From Jiella mangrovi (lineage in GTDB: Bacteria; Pseudomonadota; Alphaproteobacteria; Rhizobiales; Rhizobiaceae): a DNA stretch of 44,754 nucleotides. Shown here piece after piece: positions 34,825 through 43,790 of this stretch. The DNA is taken from assembly GCF_017815135.1 (NCBI RefSeq), contig NZ_JAGJCF010000027.1, positions 1 through 44,754 on the forward strand, in the 5' to 3' direction. Position 1 is the stretch's first letter. Each line of letters opens with the position of its first letter. A model generated the notes under the pieces. It had not been told where the DNA came from. It did not search any database and worked only from the letters and a program-made list of their open reading frames with translations. A program made the position numbers and the translations under genes.

Positions 34825-37800
34825 ACTGGAACATTTCCGGCTGGGCGATCCGGCATCCGGTTCCGCCGATCCTGCTCTTCGTCGTCCTGATCGCGCTCGG
34901 GATCTACAGCTTCTTCGCCCTGCCGATCACCCGCTTTCCCAATATCGACGTTCCGGTCGTCGCGGTCACCATCACCCAGTCCGGCGCCGCGCCGTCGGAG
35001 CTTGAAAGCCAGGTCACCAAGCGGGTCGAGGACGCCGTCGCTGGTGTTTCCGGACTCAAGCACGTCACCTCGACGATCACCGACGGCCAGTCGGTGACGG
35101 CGGCCGAATTCCGCCTGGAGGTCGATACCGACCGGGCGGTCAACGACGTCAAGGACGCGATCGCCAAGATCCGCTCCGATCTGCCGCGCTCGATCGACGA
35201 GCCGATCATCCAGCGCATCGAGGTCGAGAACCAGTCGATCGTCACCTATGCCGCCTCTTCGCCGGGCATGACGCCGGAGCAGCTTTCCTGGTTCGTCGAC
35301 GACACCGTGATCCGCGCGCTTCAGGGCCTGAAGGGCGTCGGCCGGGTCGAGCGGATGGGCGGCGTCGAGCGCGAGATCCAGGTGCGGCTCGATCCGGACC
35401 GGCTGGCGGCGCTCGGCGTCACCGCCGCGACGATCAACGCCCAGCTGCGCTCGACCAATGTCGATCTGTCCGGCGGCCGCGGCGATTTCGGCGGCCAGGA
35501 ACAGGCGATCCGAACACTGGCTTCCGCCGACACGGTCGCAGGGCTCGCCGCCACCCGCATTGCCCTGCCGGGCGGGCGGGAGGCCAAGCTCTCCGATCTC
35601 GGCGAGGTCGTCGATTCGTGGGAGGAGCCGCGCTCCTTCGCCCGCCTCGACGGCGAACCGGTCGTCGCCTTCTCGATCTACAGGGCCAAGGGGGCGAGCG
35701 ATACGACGGTCGCCGATGCCGTGGCGACGCGCGTCGCCGAGCTCGGCCGTGAGCATCCGAATGTCTCGTTCTCCAAGATCGACGACAGCGTCACCTACAC
35801 CTACGGCAACTACGAATCGGCCATGGAGACGCTGGCGGAAGGCGCGATCCTCGCTGTCATCGTGGTCCTTCTGTTCCTGCGCGACTGGCGGGCGACGGTC
35901 GTCGCCGCCATCACCCTGCCGCTGGCCGCGATCCCGACCTTCGGCGTCATGGATCTGATGGGTTTTTCGCTGAACCTCGTCAGCCTGCTCGCCATCACGC
36001 TGGTCACCGGCATTCTCGTCGACGACGCGATCGTCGAGATCGAGAATATCGAGCGCCACATGTCCATGGGCAAACCGCCCTACAAGGCATCGATGGAAGC
36101 GGCCGACGAGATCGGCCTCGCCGTCATCGCGATCACCGCGACGATCATGGCGGTGTTCGCACCGGTCTCCTTCATGGGCGGCATCGCCGGGCAGTATTTC
36201 AAGCAGTTCGGCCTGACGGTCGCGATCGCGGTGTTCTTCTCGCTGCTCGTCGCCCGGCTGATCACGCCGATGCTCGCGGCCTATTTCTTCCGGCCGCATC
36301 GCCATGACGGGCCGGGCTTCGTCCAGCTGTTCTTCAGGAAACTCCTGTGGTTCATCCCGCTCTGGGCGGTTGGCGCGGCGGTGCTCTACACGCTCGCGAT
36401 CCTGCCCGATCTCGGGGCCGGCTCGGCGCTGGGCTTCCTGAAGCCGATTGCGGCCGATCTGCCGCCGATGGATCTTGCGACCGCCAAGAACGACGCGGCG
36501 CTGCTGGCCGCGGGCCTCTTCGGCCTGGCGATCCTACTGGCCTATCTCGGCATGCCCCACGCGCCGGAGGGCAAGGTCGGGCCGCTGACCCGCGCCTACA
36601 CCGCCTTTCTGCGCGGCACGCTGCACGTCTTCCGGGTGCCAACGCCGTTCTGGAGGAAGGGCGCGGATGGTCGTCGCCGCCTGATCCGGTTCCCGTTCGG
36701 GATGCGCTGGGTGACGCTCGCCGTCGGCATTGGCCTGTTCATCGGCTCGATCGACGCGATCAAATACCTGCCGACGGGCTTCATCCCCAAGGAGGATGCC
36801 TCGCGCATCGTGGTCTCCGTCGAACTGCCGCCGGGCTCGACCCTCGAAACCACCCGCCGGGTGACCGACGAGGCGGTGAAGTCGATCCGCGAACTGCCGG
36901 AAGTCAGGAGCGTCCTCGTCATCGGCGGGTCGAGCCCGACCGGCACGCTGGAAGTGCGCCGCGCCGCGCTCACCATCAACCTGACCCGCAAGCACGAGCG
37001 CGAACGCAGCCAGGGCGACCTCGAACCGATCGTCGCGGCAAAGCTCGCGGCCATCCCCGATCTGCGCGCCTTCTATGTCAACGATCGTGGCGAGCGCGAA
37101 CTCTCCGTCGGCATTCTCGGCGACGACGGCGACAAGGTGTCGGAAGTCGCGGCAAAGCTCGAATCGGAGATGCGCAAAGATCCGATGTTTTCGAGCCCCT
37201 CGGCCATGGCCTCCTTCGCCCGGCCGGAGATCCGCATCACGCCGCGCTTCGACGTCGCGGCCGATCTCGGCGTCACGGCCGACCAGATCTCCCAGACCGT
37301 CAGGGTCGCGACGATCGGCGACGTCGGGGCCAATCTCGCCAAGTTCAACCTCGGCACGCGGCAGATCCCGATCCGCGTCGAGCTGGAGGAAGACGCCCGC
37401 TCCGATCTCCAGACGATCCGCAACCTCAAGGTCACCACGGCCTCGGGGGCGGCTGTGCCGCTCGAGACGGTCGCCAATATCGGCTTCGGCCGCGGCCCCT
37501 CGACCATCGACCGCTACGACCGCGAGCGGCTGGTCAAGGTCGGCACCTCGATGGCGCCGGGCTACGAGATCGGCCAGGGCTCGGCCCGGATCGCCGAGCT
37601 CCCGGCGGTGAAGAACATGCCGCCCGGCGTGCGCCTGCAGGAAGTCGGCGACGCGGAAATTCAGGGCGAGGTCTTCGCGGGCTTCGCCTCGGCGATGGTT
37701 GCCGGCATCATGATGGTGCTCGTCGTCCTGATCCTCCTGTTCGGCTCGTTCTTCGTGCCGATCACGATCCTCGCCGCGTTGCCTCTGTCGGTGGCGGGCG

Positions 37801-38417
37801 TCATCGGAGCGCTGCTTCTGACGCACACGGCAATCTCGATGCCCGTGGTGATCGGTATCCTCATGCTGATGGGCATCGTGACGAAGAACACGATCATGCT
37901 GGTCGATTTCGCCGTCGAGCGGGAAAAGCACGGCATGAGCCAGACGGACGCGATCATCGATGCGGGGGCCAAGCGGGCCCGGCCGATCATCATGACGACG
38001 CTCGCCATGGCGGCGGGCATGCTTCCCGCGGCGATGGCGACGGGCGAGGGCGGCGAGTTCCGCGCGCCGATGGCGATCGCGGTGATCGGCGGCCTGCTCG
38101 TCTCCACCGTCCTGTCGCTGGTGCTGATCCCCTCAATCTACACGCTGATGGACGATCTCAGCCATGTGACCGGCCGCTTCTTCCATTGGATATTGCGGCC
38201 CAACCCGGCGATGGAAGCCGAGCCCGGCACCGGGCTCGTCGTCGCCCGTGACGGCGCCGTCCAGGCCGGCTGGCAGCATCCGGCGGGGCCCGTTCCCGCC
38301 GCCGGGCCGGGCCAGACCTTCGTCTACGGACCGCCGGCGATCTATCAGATCGGCGTGAGACCCAAGGACGAGGATGAGGCCCGCCCGCCGAGCCGCTATC
38401 CCCACGCGGCCGAGTGA
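34821..38417 (+). CDS. RND efflux permease, enlarged
   Basis: A proton-driven RND pump of 1198 residues, longer than the usual about 1030. The N-terminal half shows IRHPVPPILLFVVLIALGIYS, porter-domain patterns and the TM4 proton-relay pair Asp401-Asp402 in LVDDAIVEIENIERH. The C-terminal half has GIVTKNTIMLVDFAVE and GGLLVSTVLSLVLIPSIYTL. Between about residues 500 and 588 lies an extra segment with two strongly hydrophobic stretches (about 508-528 and 558-577), so 14 helices are predicted instead of 12. A Pro-rich tail of about 60-70 residues follows the last helix. The substrate is unknown; the operon with TetR and an adaptor suggests inducible export of a toxic compound. Confidence 0.92.
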   Translation: MNWNISGWAIRHPVPPILLFVVLIALGIYSFFALPITRFPNIDVPVVAVTITQSGAAPSELESQVTKRVEDAVAGVSGLKHVTSTITDGQSVTAAEFRLEVDTDRAVNDVKDAIAKIRSDLPRSIDEPIIQRIEVENQSIVTYAASSPGMTPEQLSWFVDDTVIRALQGLKGVGRVERMGGVEREIQVRLDPDRLAALGVTAATINAQLRSTNVDLSGGRGDFGGQEQAIRTLASADTVAGLAATRIALPGGREAKLSDLGEVVDSWEEPRSFARLDGEPVVAFSIYRAKGASDTTVADAVATRVAELGREHPNVSFSKIDDSVTYTYGNYESAMETLAEGAILAVIVVLLFLRDWRATVVAAITLPLAAIPTFGVMDLMGFSLNLVSLLAITLVTGILVDDAIVEIENIERHMSMGKPPYKASMEAADEIGLAVIAITATIMAVFAPVSFMGGIAGQYFKQFGLTVAIAVFFSLLVARLITPMLAAYFFRPHRHDGPGFVQLFFRKLLWFIPLWAVGAAVLYTLAILPDLGAGSALGFLKPIAADLPPMDLATAKNDAALLAAGLFGLAILLAYLGMPHAPEGKVGPLTRAYTAFLRGTLHVFRVPTPFWRKGADGRRRLIRFPFGMRWVTLAVGIGLFIGSIDAIKYLPTGFIPKEDASRIVVSVELPPGSTLETTRRVTDEAVKSIRELPEVRSVLVIGGSSPTGTLEVRRAALTINLTRKHERERSQGDLEPIVAAKLAAIPDLRAFYVNDRGERELSVGILGDDGDKVSEVAAKLESEMRKDPMFSSPSAMASFARPEIRITPRFDVAADLGVTADQISQTVRVATIGDVGANLAKFNLGTRQIPIRVELEEDARSDLQTIRNLKVTTASGAAVPLETVANIGFGRGPSTIDRYDRERLVKVGTSMAPGYEIGQGSARIAELPAVKNMPPGVRLQEVGDAEIQGEVFAGFASAMVAGIMMVLVVLILLFGSFFVPITILAALPLSVAGVIGALLLTHTAISMPVVIGILMLMGIVTKNTIMLVDFAVEREKHGMSQTDAIIDAGAKRARPIIMTTLAMAAGMLPAAMATGEGGEFRAPMAIAVIGGLLVSTVLSLVLIPSIYTLMDDLSHVTGRFFHWILRPNPAMEAEPGTGLVVARDGAVQAGWQHPAGPVPAAGPGQTFVYGPPAIYQIGVRPKDEDEARPPSRYPHAAE

Positions 38418-38502
38418 TCCGTCCGACCAAAGTCCCCGGCGCTGCCGCATCGGCGTCCGGGACCACTTGACCGCCGCTGCAATCGCGTGAAGAAGCGTTG
38501 CC

Positions 38503-38997
38503 ATGGAACCCTTGGGTGAAAGCGCGCCAGCGCCGGACATCGAAATCAGACGGCTGAAGCTTTCGGATGCGCGTGACCTCGCGCCTCTGATCGCCGCCTA
38601 TAACCAGTCCCTGTTTCGCGGGCCGCCGAGCTCGCCCGACACCTATTATGCCGAACAGCTCCTGCAGGATCGCACGGCCGAGCTGTTGGGCGCCCGGCTC
38701 GACGGCCGCCTCGTCGGCTTCATCATCTTCTACGACATTCCGGACGTGTGGACCGGCATGCGATCCGGCCTCGCCGACCACATCTTCGTCGATCACCGCC
38801 ATCGCCAGAAGGGCATCGCCAAGGCCATGGTCGATGTCCTCGCCGAGGAAGCCGACGGGCGTGGCTGGTCGAAGCTCGTCCTGCATGCGCCGCGTAACCC
38901 CGGCACCGGGCGAAAGCTCTACGAAAAGGTCGCGGAGCCGGCCGACTGGGCGAGTTACGTCATCCGTTTCGTCGAGCGGGAACCCGAGATGCGCTGA
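38503..38997 (+). CDS. GNAT-family N-acetyltransferase
   Basis: A 164-residue protein with the GNAT fold: a beta-strand start IEIRRLKLSDARDLAPLI, strand DGRLVGFIIFYDI, the acetyl-CoA motif A region DHIFVDHRHRQKGIAKAMVDVL (Q-x-x-G-I-A-K), and a C-terminal RKLYEKVAEPADWASYVI. The acceptor is not predictable. It lies downstream of the RND gene on the same strand. An inverted repeat starts at its stop codon. Confidence 0.85.
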   Translation: MEPLGESAPAPDIEIRRLKLSDARDLAPLIAAYNQSLFRGPPSSPDTYYAEQLLQDRTAELLGARLDGRLVGFIIFYDIPDVWTGMRSGLADHIFVDHRHRQKGIAKAMVDVLAEEADGRGWSKLVLHAPRNPGTGRKLYEKVAEPADWASYVIRFVEREPEMR

Positions 38998-39030
38998 TGC
39001 CGAGTCGGCGTTGCGCGTGCGTCGGCATCA
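38995..39030 (+). terminator. Inverted repeat at the end of the GNAT gene
   Basis: TGATGCCGA (38995-39003, including the stop) and TCGGCATCA (39022-39030) form perfect 9-bp arms around an 18-nt loop. No T-run follows, so it may be a weak or Rho-assisted terminator, or a stabilising 3' hairpin. Confidence 0.4.
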
Positions 39031-39109
39031 TCTGACAGGCCTGGCGAGCGCCAACGCCGCTTGGCGGCCCCATCGGTCGGGCGGCTGTGCGCAAATAATT
39101 AGACATCGT

Positions 39110-39115
39110 TATAAT
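39110..39115 (+). promoter_or_regulatory. Possible -10 element before the diguanylate cyclase gene
   Basis: A consensus TATAAT lies in an AT-rich pocket (about 39090-39140) unlike the GC-rich surroundings, about 100 bp before the start at 39215. No good -35 is seen 16-18 bp upstream, so the call rests on the -10 and composition alone. Confidence 0.35.
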
Positions 39116-39214
39116 ATTGTTCGGAAACGGTATATTTAGAGTGCGCGACCGTCGAACTGGCGCGAGTCGCGGGCGTTCGGCGCGCAAACTGATTTCAGAG
39201 AAGGTTGGGCATTT

Positions 39215-40375
39215 ATGCTGGGAGGGGAGAGCATCGATTTCGTCCTGCCGCTCATGATGTACTGCGTGGCTACGACGTTCTTCGTCATCGGCTATCGCAG
39301 ACAGGCCGCGGCAATGTTCTGGGGGGCGGCATATTCCTGTCTCGGGTCTGCCTTCGCAGCCGACATGTTCCTCCCCACGAGCTGGCATCCAAGCCGCACC
39401 TTCATTGCCGATGCCCTGATGATCTGCGGATTTGCGTTCGTCAACTTTGCCAACTCCGCCTGGTTCGGTCTTTCCTTCAAGCCGTGGTTCATCACCATCC
39501 TCGCCGCTACGGGGATTTGCGTCGTGGGGCTGGCGACGCTGGTCCGGCCGTCGGCCCTGATCGAGTTTCTCGCCTTCAATACGACCTGTGTTCTGCTGCT
39601 GGCTATTGCGGCCGCGCGGATGGCGCCGAGTGTTCGAACCATCCTCCCCGGATGTCTGTTGGTCCTGACCGTCGCCGGAATGTTGGATATGCTAGTGCAG
39701 TCGGTTCGCCGCTTGGACGCCATGCCATGGGCGGGCGGACTCGAAATCAACGCCCATGCCCATTACGACTATCTGCTCGAGGTCTCCGGATCCCTGTTCG
39801 GCACGGCGACCGCAATCGTGACCCTGTCGATGGCCATCCTGCGCCACTTCGACGTCTACCGCGAGGCAGCGCAGCGTGATCCTCTAACCAGTCTCCTCAA
39901 TCGGCGGGGTTTCGAGACCTCCTGGTTCGCCACGGCGCAAAGGGGGTGGGTGATCGAACTCGATATCGATCACTTCAAACGGGTCAACGACCAGTTCGGA
40001 CATGCAACAGGCGACGAGGTCATCCGCCTTTGCGCAAGGAGCATCGAGGAAAACGTCCCGAAAGGCTCGTTGTCCGCGCGATATGGGGGCGAGGAGTTCG
40101 TCGTGATGCTGGGCCCCTGCACGCCCGAGGCCGCGCTCCGGACCGCGCAGGCGATAAGGCGACACTTCGCCCGGAGCAACTGGTCCTCCATCGGCTTGTC
40201 AGCGCCGATGACGGCGAGCGTCGGGATCGCGGCGATCGATGGCGATGATGCCTCTCCGGCCGATGCGCTGAGGCGCGCCGACGCGGCTCTCTACGAGGCC
40301 AAAAGGGGCGGCCGTGATCGCGTGGTGATGGCCGAAGACCGCCGCTCACGATTGAACATCGTCGCTGCCGGCTGA
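39215..40375 (+). CDS. Membrane diguanylate cyclase (GGDEF)
   Basis: Makes the second messenger cyclic di-GMP from two GTP. The 386-residue protein has about seven predicted N-terminal helices (from IDFVLPLMMYCVATTFFVIG to SLFGTATAIVTLSMAILRHF), probably a membrane sensor. A GGDEF domain begins near residue 215 (QRDPLTSLLNRRGFE). LDIDHFKRVNDQFGHATGDE carries the metal and substrate residues. The signature is GGEEF (291-295), an active variant. The five-residue spacer before it is preceded by PKGS, so the usual RxxD inhibitory site is absent. No EAL domain. It stands alone between a GNAT gene and the sdh operon. Confidence 0.92.
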   Translation: MLGGESIDFVLPLMMYCVATTFFVIGYRRQAAAMFWGAAYSCLGSAFAADMFLPTSWHPSRTFIADALMICGFAFVNFANSAWFGLSFKPWFITILAATGICVVGLATLVRPSALIEFLAFNTTCVLLLAIAAARMAPSVRTILPGCLLVLTVAGMLDMLVQSVRRLDAMPWAGGLEINAHAHYDYLLEVSGSLFGTATAIVTLSMAILRHFDVYREAAQRDPLTSLLNRRGFETSWFATAQRGWVIELDIDHFKRVNDQFGHATGDEVIRLCARSIEENVPKGSLSARYGGEEFVVMLGPCTPEAALRTAQAIRRHFARSNWSSIGLSAPMTASVGIAAIDGDDASPADALRRADAALYEAKRGGRDRVVMAEDRRSRLNIVAAG

Positions 40376-40650
40376 AGCCACGTCCGCGCAAATCATGAGC
40401 CACGGCTCGATCGAAAGACCCGCGGCTGATTCGCAATCGGCCGCCGGCCTGCTGCAACGCAACGGCTGCACCGGGCGGCAAATGCGAGGCTAATCGATTT
40501 ATCGCCGGCTTCTTTTCGCAACTGCGGCGAAAGGCTTGCTTTCATATGACCGATCGTCCTTTTAGAAGGCTTCCATTGGCCGATTGCCGCGCTGCTCTAC
40601 CCTAGAGGCGGTGCGGCCCAACTGCCGAACGCATGGACAGGAAGGCACCG

Positions 40651-41043
40651 ATGTCCGACGTCAAATCCGCGCGGCCCCTCTCGCCGCATCTTTCGATCTA
40701 CCGATTCCGCCCGACGATGGCGATGTCGATCATCCACCGCATTACCGGCAGCGCGCTTTATGTCGGCACGCTTCTGCTGGTCTGGTGGCTGGTGGCGGCA
40801 GCGAGCGGCCCGGACGCCTTCGCCACGGCTTCGGCCTTCTTCGGTTCGATCATCGGACAGCTGATCCTCTTCGGCTATTCCTGGGCGCTGATCCACCACA
40901 TGTTCGGCGGCATTCGCCACTTCATCTGGGATACCGGTCAGGCGATCTCCAAGGAAACCTCGACCAAACTCGCCATGGCGACGATCATCGGCTCCCTCGC
41001 CGTCACCGTCATCCTGTGGCTCGGTATTCTGATCTTCGGCTGA
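40651..41043 (+). CDS. sdhC: Succinate dehydrogenase cytochrome b556 subunit SdhC
   Basis: Membrane anchor that binds heme b and ubiquinone in complex II. The 130-residue product starts at MSDVKSARPLSPHLSIYRF after AGGAAGG; six upstream in-frame residues are less likely used. The family pattern RPLSPHLSIY and SIIHRITGSALYVG at the first helix is clear, followed by FGYSWALIHHMFGGIRHFIWD with the heme-ligand region. Three helices are predicted. sdhD starts 14 nt later. Confidence 0.95.
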   Translation: MSDVKSARPLSPHLSIYRFRPTMAMSIIHRITGSALYVGTLLLVWWLVAAASGPDAFATASAFFGSIIGQLILFGYSWALIHHMFGGIRHFIWDTGQAISKETSTKLAMATIIGSLAVTVILWLGILIFG

Positions 41044-41057
41044 AAAGGGGCAAAGAC

Positions 41058-41435
41058 ATGAGCGATTTCAGAACTCCCCTTCGCCGCGTGCGTGGTCTCG
41101 GATCGGCCGGCGGAACCGAACATTTCTGGCAGCAGCGGCTGACCGCGCTCGCCAATGTCGTCCTGATCACCTTCTTCGTGATCCTCCTTCTGACCCTGAT
41201 GAACGAGAGCTACGAGGGGGTCCGCGAGGCCTTCGCCAACCCCTTCGTCGGCATTGTGATGGCGCTTGTCGTTTTCTCGGCGACGCTCCACATGAAGCTC
41301 GGCATGCAGGTGATCATCGAGGACTACGTCCACGGAGCGGCAAAGCTGCCGCTCCTCATCCTCAACACCTTCTTTGCGATCGCAGTCGCCGCGGCGTGCC
41401 TTTACGCGATCGTCAAGATGAGCTTCGGAGTCTGA
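41058..41435 (+). CDS. sdhD: Succinate dehydrogenase hydrophobic anchor subunit SdhD
   Basis: Second membrane anchor of complex II. The 125-residue product starts at MSDFRTPLRRVRGLGSAG, a common alphaproteobacterial SdhD start. It has HFWQQRLTALANVVLITFFV, then AFANPFVGIVMALVVFSATL-HMKLGMQVIIEDYVHG, with the His and Tyr positions near the quinone site, and a third helix LILNTFFAIAVAAACLYAI. sdhA begins 3 nt after its stop. Confidence 0.93.
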   Translation: MSDFRTPLRRVRGLGSAGGTEHFWQQRLTALANVVLITFFVILLLTLMNESYEGVREAFANPFVGIVMALVVFSATLHMKLGMQVIIEDYVHGAAKLPLLILNTFFAIAVAAACLYAIVKMSFGV

Positions 41436-41438
41436 GCG

Positions 41439-43304
41439 ATGGCTGAGAACGGAACAACGAACGGCGCCGGCACGGGCGGGCAAGCGCACCGCACCGCGCC
41501 GGGCCAGAACGGCAAGGCCTATTCCTTCGTCGACCACACCTTCGACGTGGTCGTCGTCGGGGCCGGCGGCGCCGGGCTGCGCGCAACCCTCGGTGCGGCG
41601 CAGGCTGGCCTGCGCACGGCCTGCATCACCAAGGTCTTCCCGACGAGGTCGCACACCGTCGCCGCCCAGGGCGGCGTCGCCGCCTCGCTCGGCAACATGG
41701 GCAAGGACGACTGGCGCTGGCACATGTACGACACCGTGAAGGGGTCGGACTGGCTGGGCGATCAGGACGCGATCGAATATCTGGTCAGGAACGCCCCCCA
41801 GGCGGTCTACGAGCTCGAGCATTTCGGCGTGCCGTTCTCCCGGACGGAAGACGGCAAGATCTATCAGCGGCCCTTCGGCGGCATGACCACCGAATTCGGC
41901 CAGGGCCCGGCCGCCCAGCGCACCTGCGCCGCCGCCGACCGGACAGGCCATGCCATCCTCCACACGCTCTACGGCCAGTCGCTGCGCCACTCGACCGAGT
42001 TCTTCATCGAGTATTTCGCCATCGACCTGATCATGGACGACGAGGGCGCCTGCGTCGGTGTCGTCGCGCTCTGCCTCGATGACGGCTCGATCCACCGCTT
42101 CCGGGCGAAGAAGACGATTCTGGCCACCGGTGGCTACGGCCGCGCCTATTTCTCGGCCACATCGGCCCATACCTGCACCGGCGATGGCGGCGGCATGGTG
42201 CTGAGGGCCGGCCTGCCGCTGCAGGACATGGAATTCGTGCAGTTCCACCCGACCGGCATCTACGGCGCCGGCTGCCTGATCACCGAGGGCTCGCGCGGCG
42301 AGGGCGGCTATCTCACCAATTCCGAGGGCGAGCGCTTCATGGAGCGCTATGCTCCCTCGGCCAAGGATCTTGCCTCGCGCGACGTCGTCTCACGCTCGAT
42401 GACGATGGAAATCCGCGAGGGCCGCGGCGTCGGCAAGAACAAGGACCACATCTTCCTGCATCTCGACCATCTCGACCCGGCCGTCCTGCACGAGCGCCTG
42501 CCCGGCATCTCGGAATCGGCGCGCATCTTCGCCGGCGTCGATGTGACGCGCGAGCCGATCCCGGTCCTGCCGACGGTCCATTACAACATGGGCGGCATTC
42601 CGACGAACTTCCACGGCGAGGTTCTGACCAAGAAGGACGGCAATCCCGACGCCGTCGTGCCCGGCCTGATGGCCGTCGGCGAGGCCGGCTGCGTCTCCGT
42701 CCACGGCGCCAACCGCCTCGGCTCGAACTCGTTGATCGACCTCGTCGTCTTCGGCCGCGCGGCTGCCCTGCGCTGCGCCGAGACCGTGACGCCCGGCGAG
42801 GACCAGCCGGAGCTTCCCGCCGGCGCCGGCGACAACGCGCTCGCGCGTCTCGATCGCTTCCGCTATGCCAACGGCTCGACGCCGACGGCCGAGCTGCGCT
42901 CGCGCATGCAGAACACCATGCAGTCGAACTGCGCCGTGTTCCGCACCGGCGAGATCCTCGAGGAAGGCCATCACAAGATCCACGACGTGTGGAAGGCCTC
43001 CGACGATATCCGCGTCACCGACCGTTCGCTGATCTGGAACACCGATCTCGTCGAGACGCTGGAATACGACAATCTCATTGCCCAGGCGGTGGTGACGATG
43101 GATTCGGCGAGAAACCGGACGGAATCACGCGGTGCCCATGCCCGCGAGGACTATCCGGACCGCAATGATCAGGAGTGGATGAAGCACACGCTGTCCTTCT
43201 GCGACACGGTGGAAAAGACCATCACGCTCGAAGACCGGCCGGTGCACAGCTACACCCTGTCGAACCAGATCGACTACATCGAGCCGAAGAAGCGCGTTTA
43301 CTGA
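41439..43304 (+). CDS. sdhA: Succinate dehydrogenase flavoprotein subunit SdhA
   Basis: Oxidises succinate to fumarate using covalently bound FAD. The 621-residue product has a Gly/Thr-rich N-terminal extension of about 30 residues before the FAD-binding [15 protein letters not shown]. The covalent-flavin His is in [11 protein letters not shown]. The substrate site shows [25 protein letters not shown], and the C-terminal [18 protein letters not shown]. It starts 3 nt after sdhD. In many Rhizobiales sdhB (the iron-sulfur subunit) follows directly, but here the next gene is a chemoreceptor and a terminator lies just past the sdhA stop. Confidence 0.97.
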   Translation: MAENGTTNGAGTGGQAHRTAPGQNGKAYSFVDHTFDVVVVGAGGAGLRATLGAAQAGLRTACITKVFPTRSHTVAAQGGVAASLGNMGKDDWRWHMYDTVKGSDWLGDQDAIEYLVRNAPQAVYELEHFGVPFSRTEDGKIYQRPFGGMTTEFGQGPAAQRTCAAADRTGHAILHTLYGQSLRHSTEFFIEYFAIDLIMDDEGACVGVVALCLDDGSIHRFRAKKTILATGGYGRAYFSATSAHTCTGDGGGMVLRAGLPLQDMEFVQFHPTGIYGAGCLITEGSRGEGGYLTNSEGERFMERYAPSAKDLASRDVVSRSMTMEIREGRGVGKNKDHIFLHLDHLDPAVLHERLPGISESARIFAGVDVTREPIPVLPTVHYNMGGIPTNFHGEVLTKKDGNPDAVVPGLMAVGEAGCVSVHGANRLGSNSLIDLVVFGRAAALRCAETVTPGEDQPELPAGAGDNALARLDRFRYANGSTPTAELRSRMQNTMQSNCAVFRTGEILEEGHHKIHDVWKASDDIRVTDRSLIWNTDLVETLEYDNLIAQAVVTMDSARNRTESRGAHAREDYPDRNDQEWMKHTLSFCDTVEKTITLEDRPVHSYTLSNQIDYIEPKKRVY

Positions 43305-43335
43305 CCGCATTTCGCAGAAGCGGTGAATATTCCGG

Positions 43336-43369
43336 CGGGCCGGCTATCCCAGTGATGGCCGGCCCGTTT
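43336..43369 (+). terminator. Terminator-like hairpin after sdhA
   Basis: CGGGCCGGC (43336-43344) and GCCGGCCCG (43358-43366) form a perfect 9-bp GC stem with a 13-nt loop, followed by TTT. It is 32 nt past the sdhA stop. The T-run is short. Confidence 0.65.
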
Positions 43370-43790
43370 GCTGTGTGGCCGCGATCGTCGCCGGTAAAAG
43401 CGTGGCGAAAACGTCAAGCAAGGGGCGTACGGGAGGCCTCGGGCATGGGCACCGGCCGCAGCGGAATTTCTTTCCAGGCGCATGGCTGTCATGCACAGCG
43501 CGCATGCCTATCGATGCTCGGCGTAACTGACAACAAACCGGACGTTCTCCGGTCTCTCGGGCCCTGCAAATCAGGCCCTTTTCACGGCAGGGCGCGGATC
43601 AGGGTCGGCTGGACGGAAAATCGCCAGAAAACAACCCTTGGGCGTATGCATCCGTAAGCTAAGCAACTTTTAAGGCGAGCTGGGATCAAGTTCGTTCAAC
43701 TCTTTTGAAAGTCTTTGGTTGCTATTCGTAAAGCCGCGGCCGAATGCGCCGTTAAATCCATAGTTTACACGCTGCCGGAGCAACGGTCCG
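43370..43790. other. Gene-free stretch between sdhA and the chemoreceptor, with a second hairpin
   Basis: No protein gene, and no trace of sdhB on either strand, is seen. A second terminator-like hairpin sits at 43559-43578 (GGGCCCTG with CAGGCCC, one bulge) followed by TTTT at 43579-43582. It has no gene immediately upstream, so it may end an unannotated small RNA. The last about 130 bp are AT-richer and probably hold the chemoreceptor promoter. Confidence 0.4.

Noticed and set aside
43727-43790. Possible sigma-28 (flagellar) promoter before the chemoreceptor
   Set aside because: A TAAA and a GCCGG are present, but the spacing is about 2 bp too long and the second half matches poorly.
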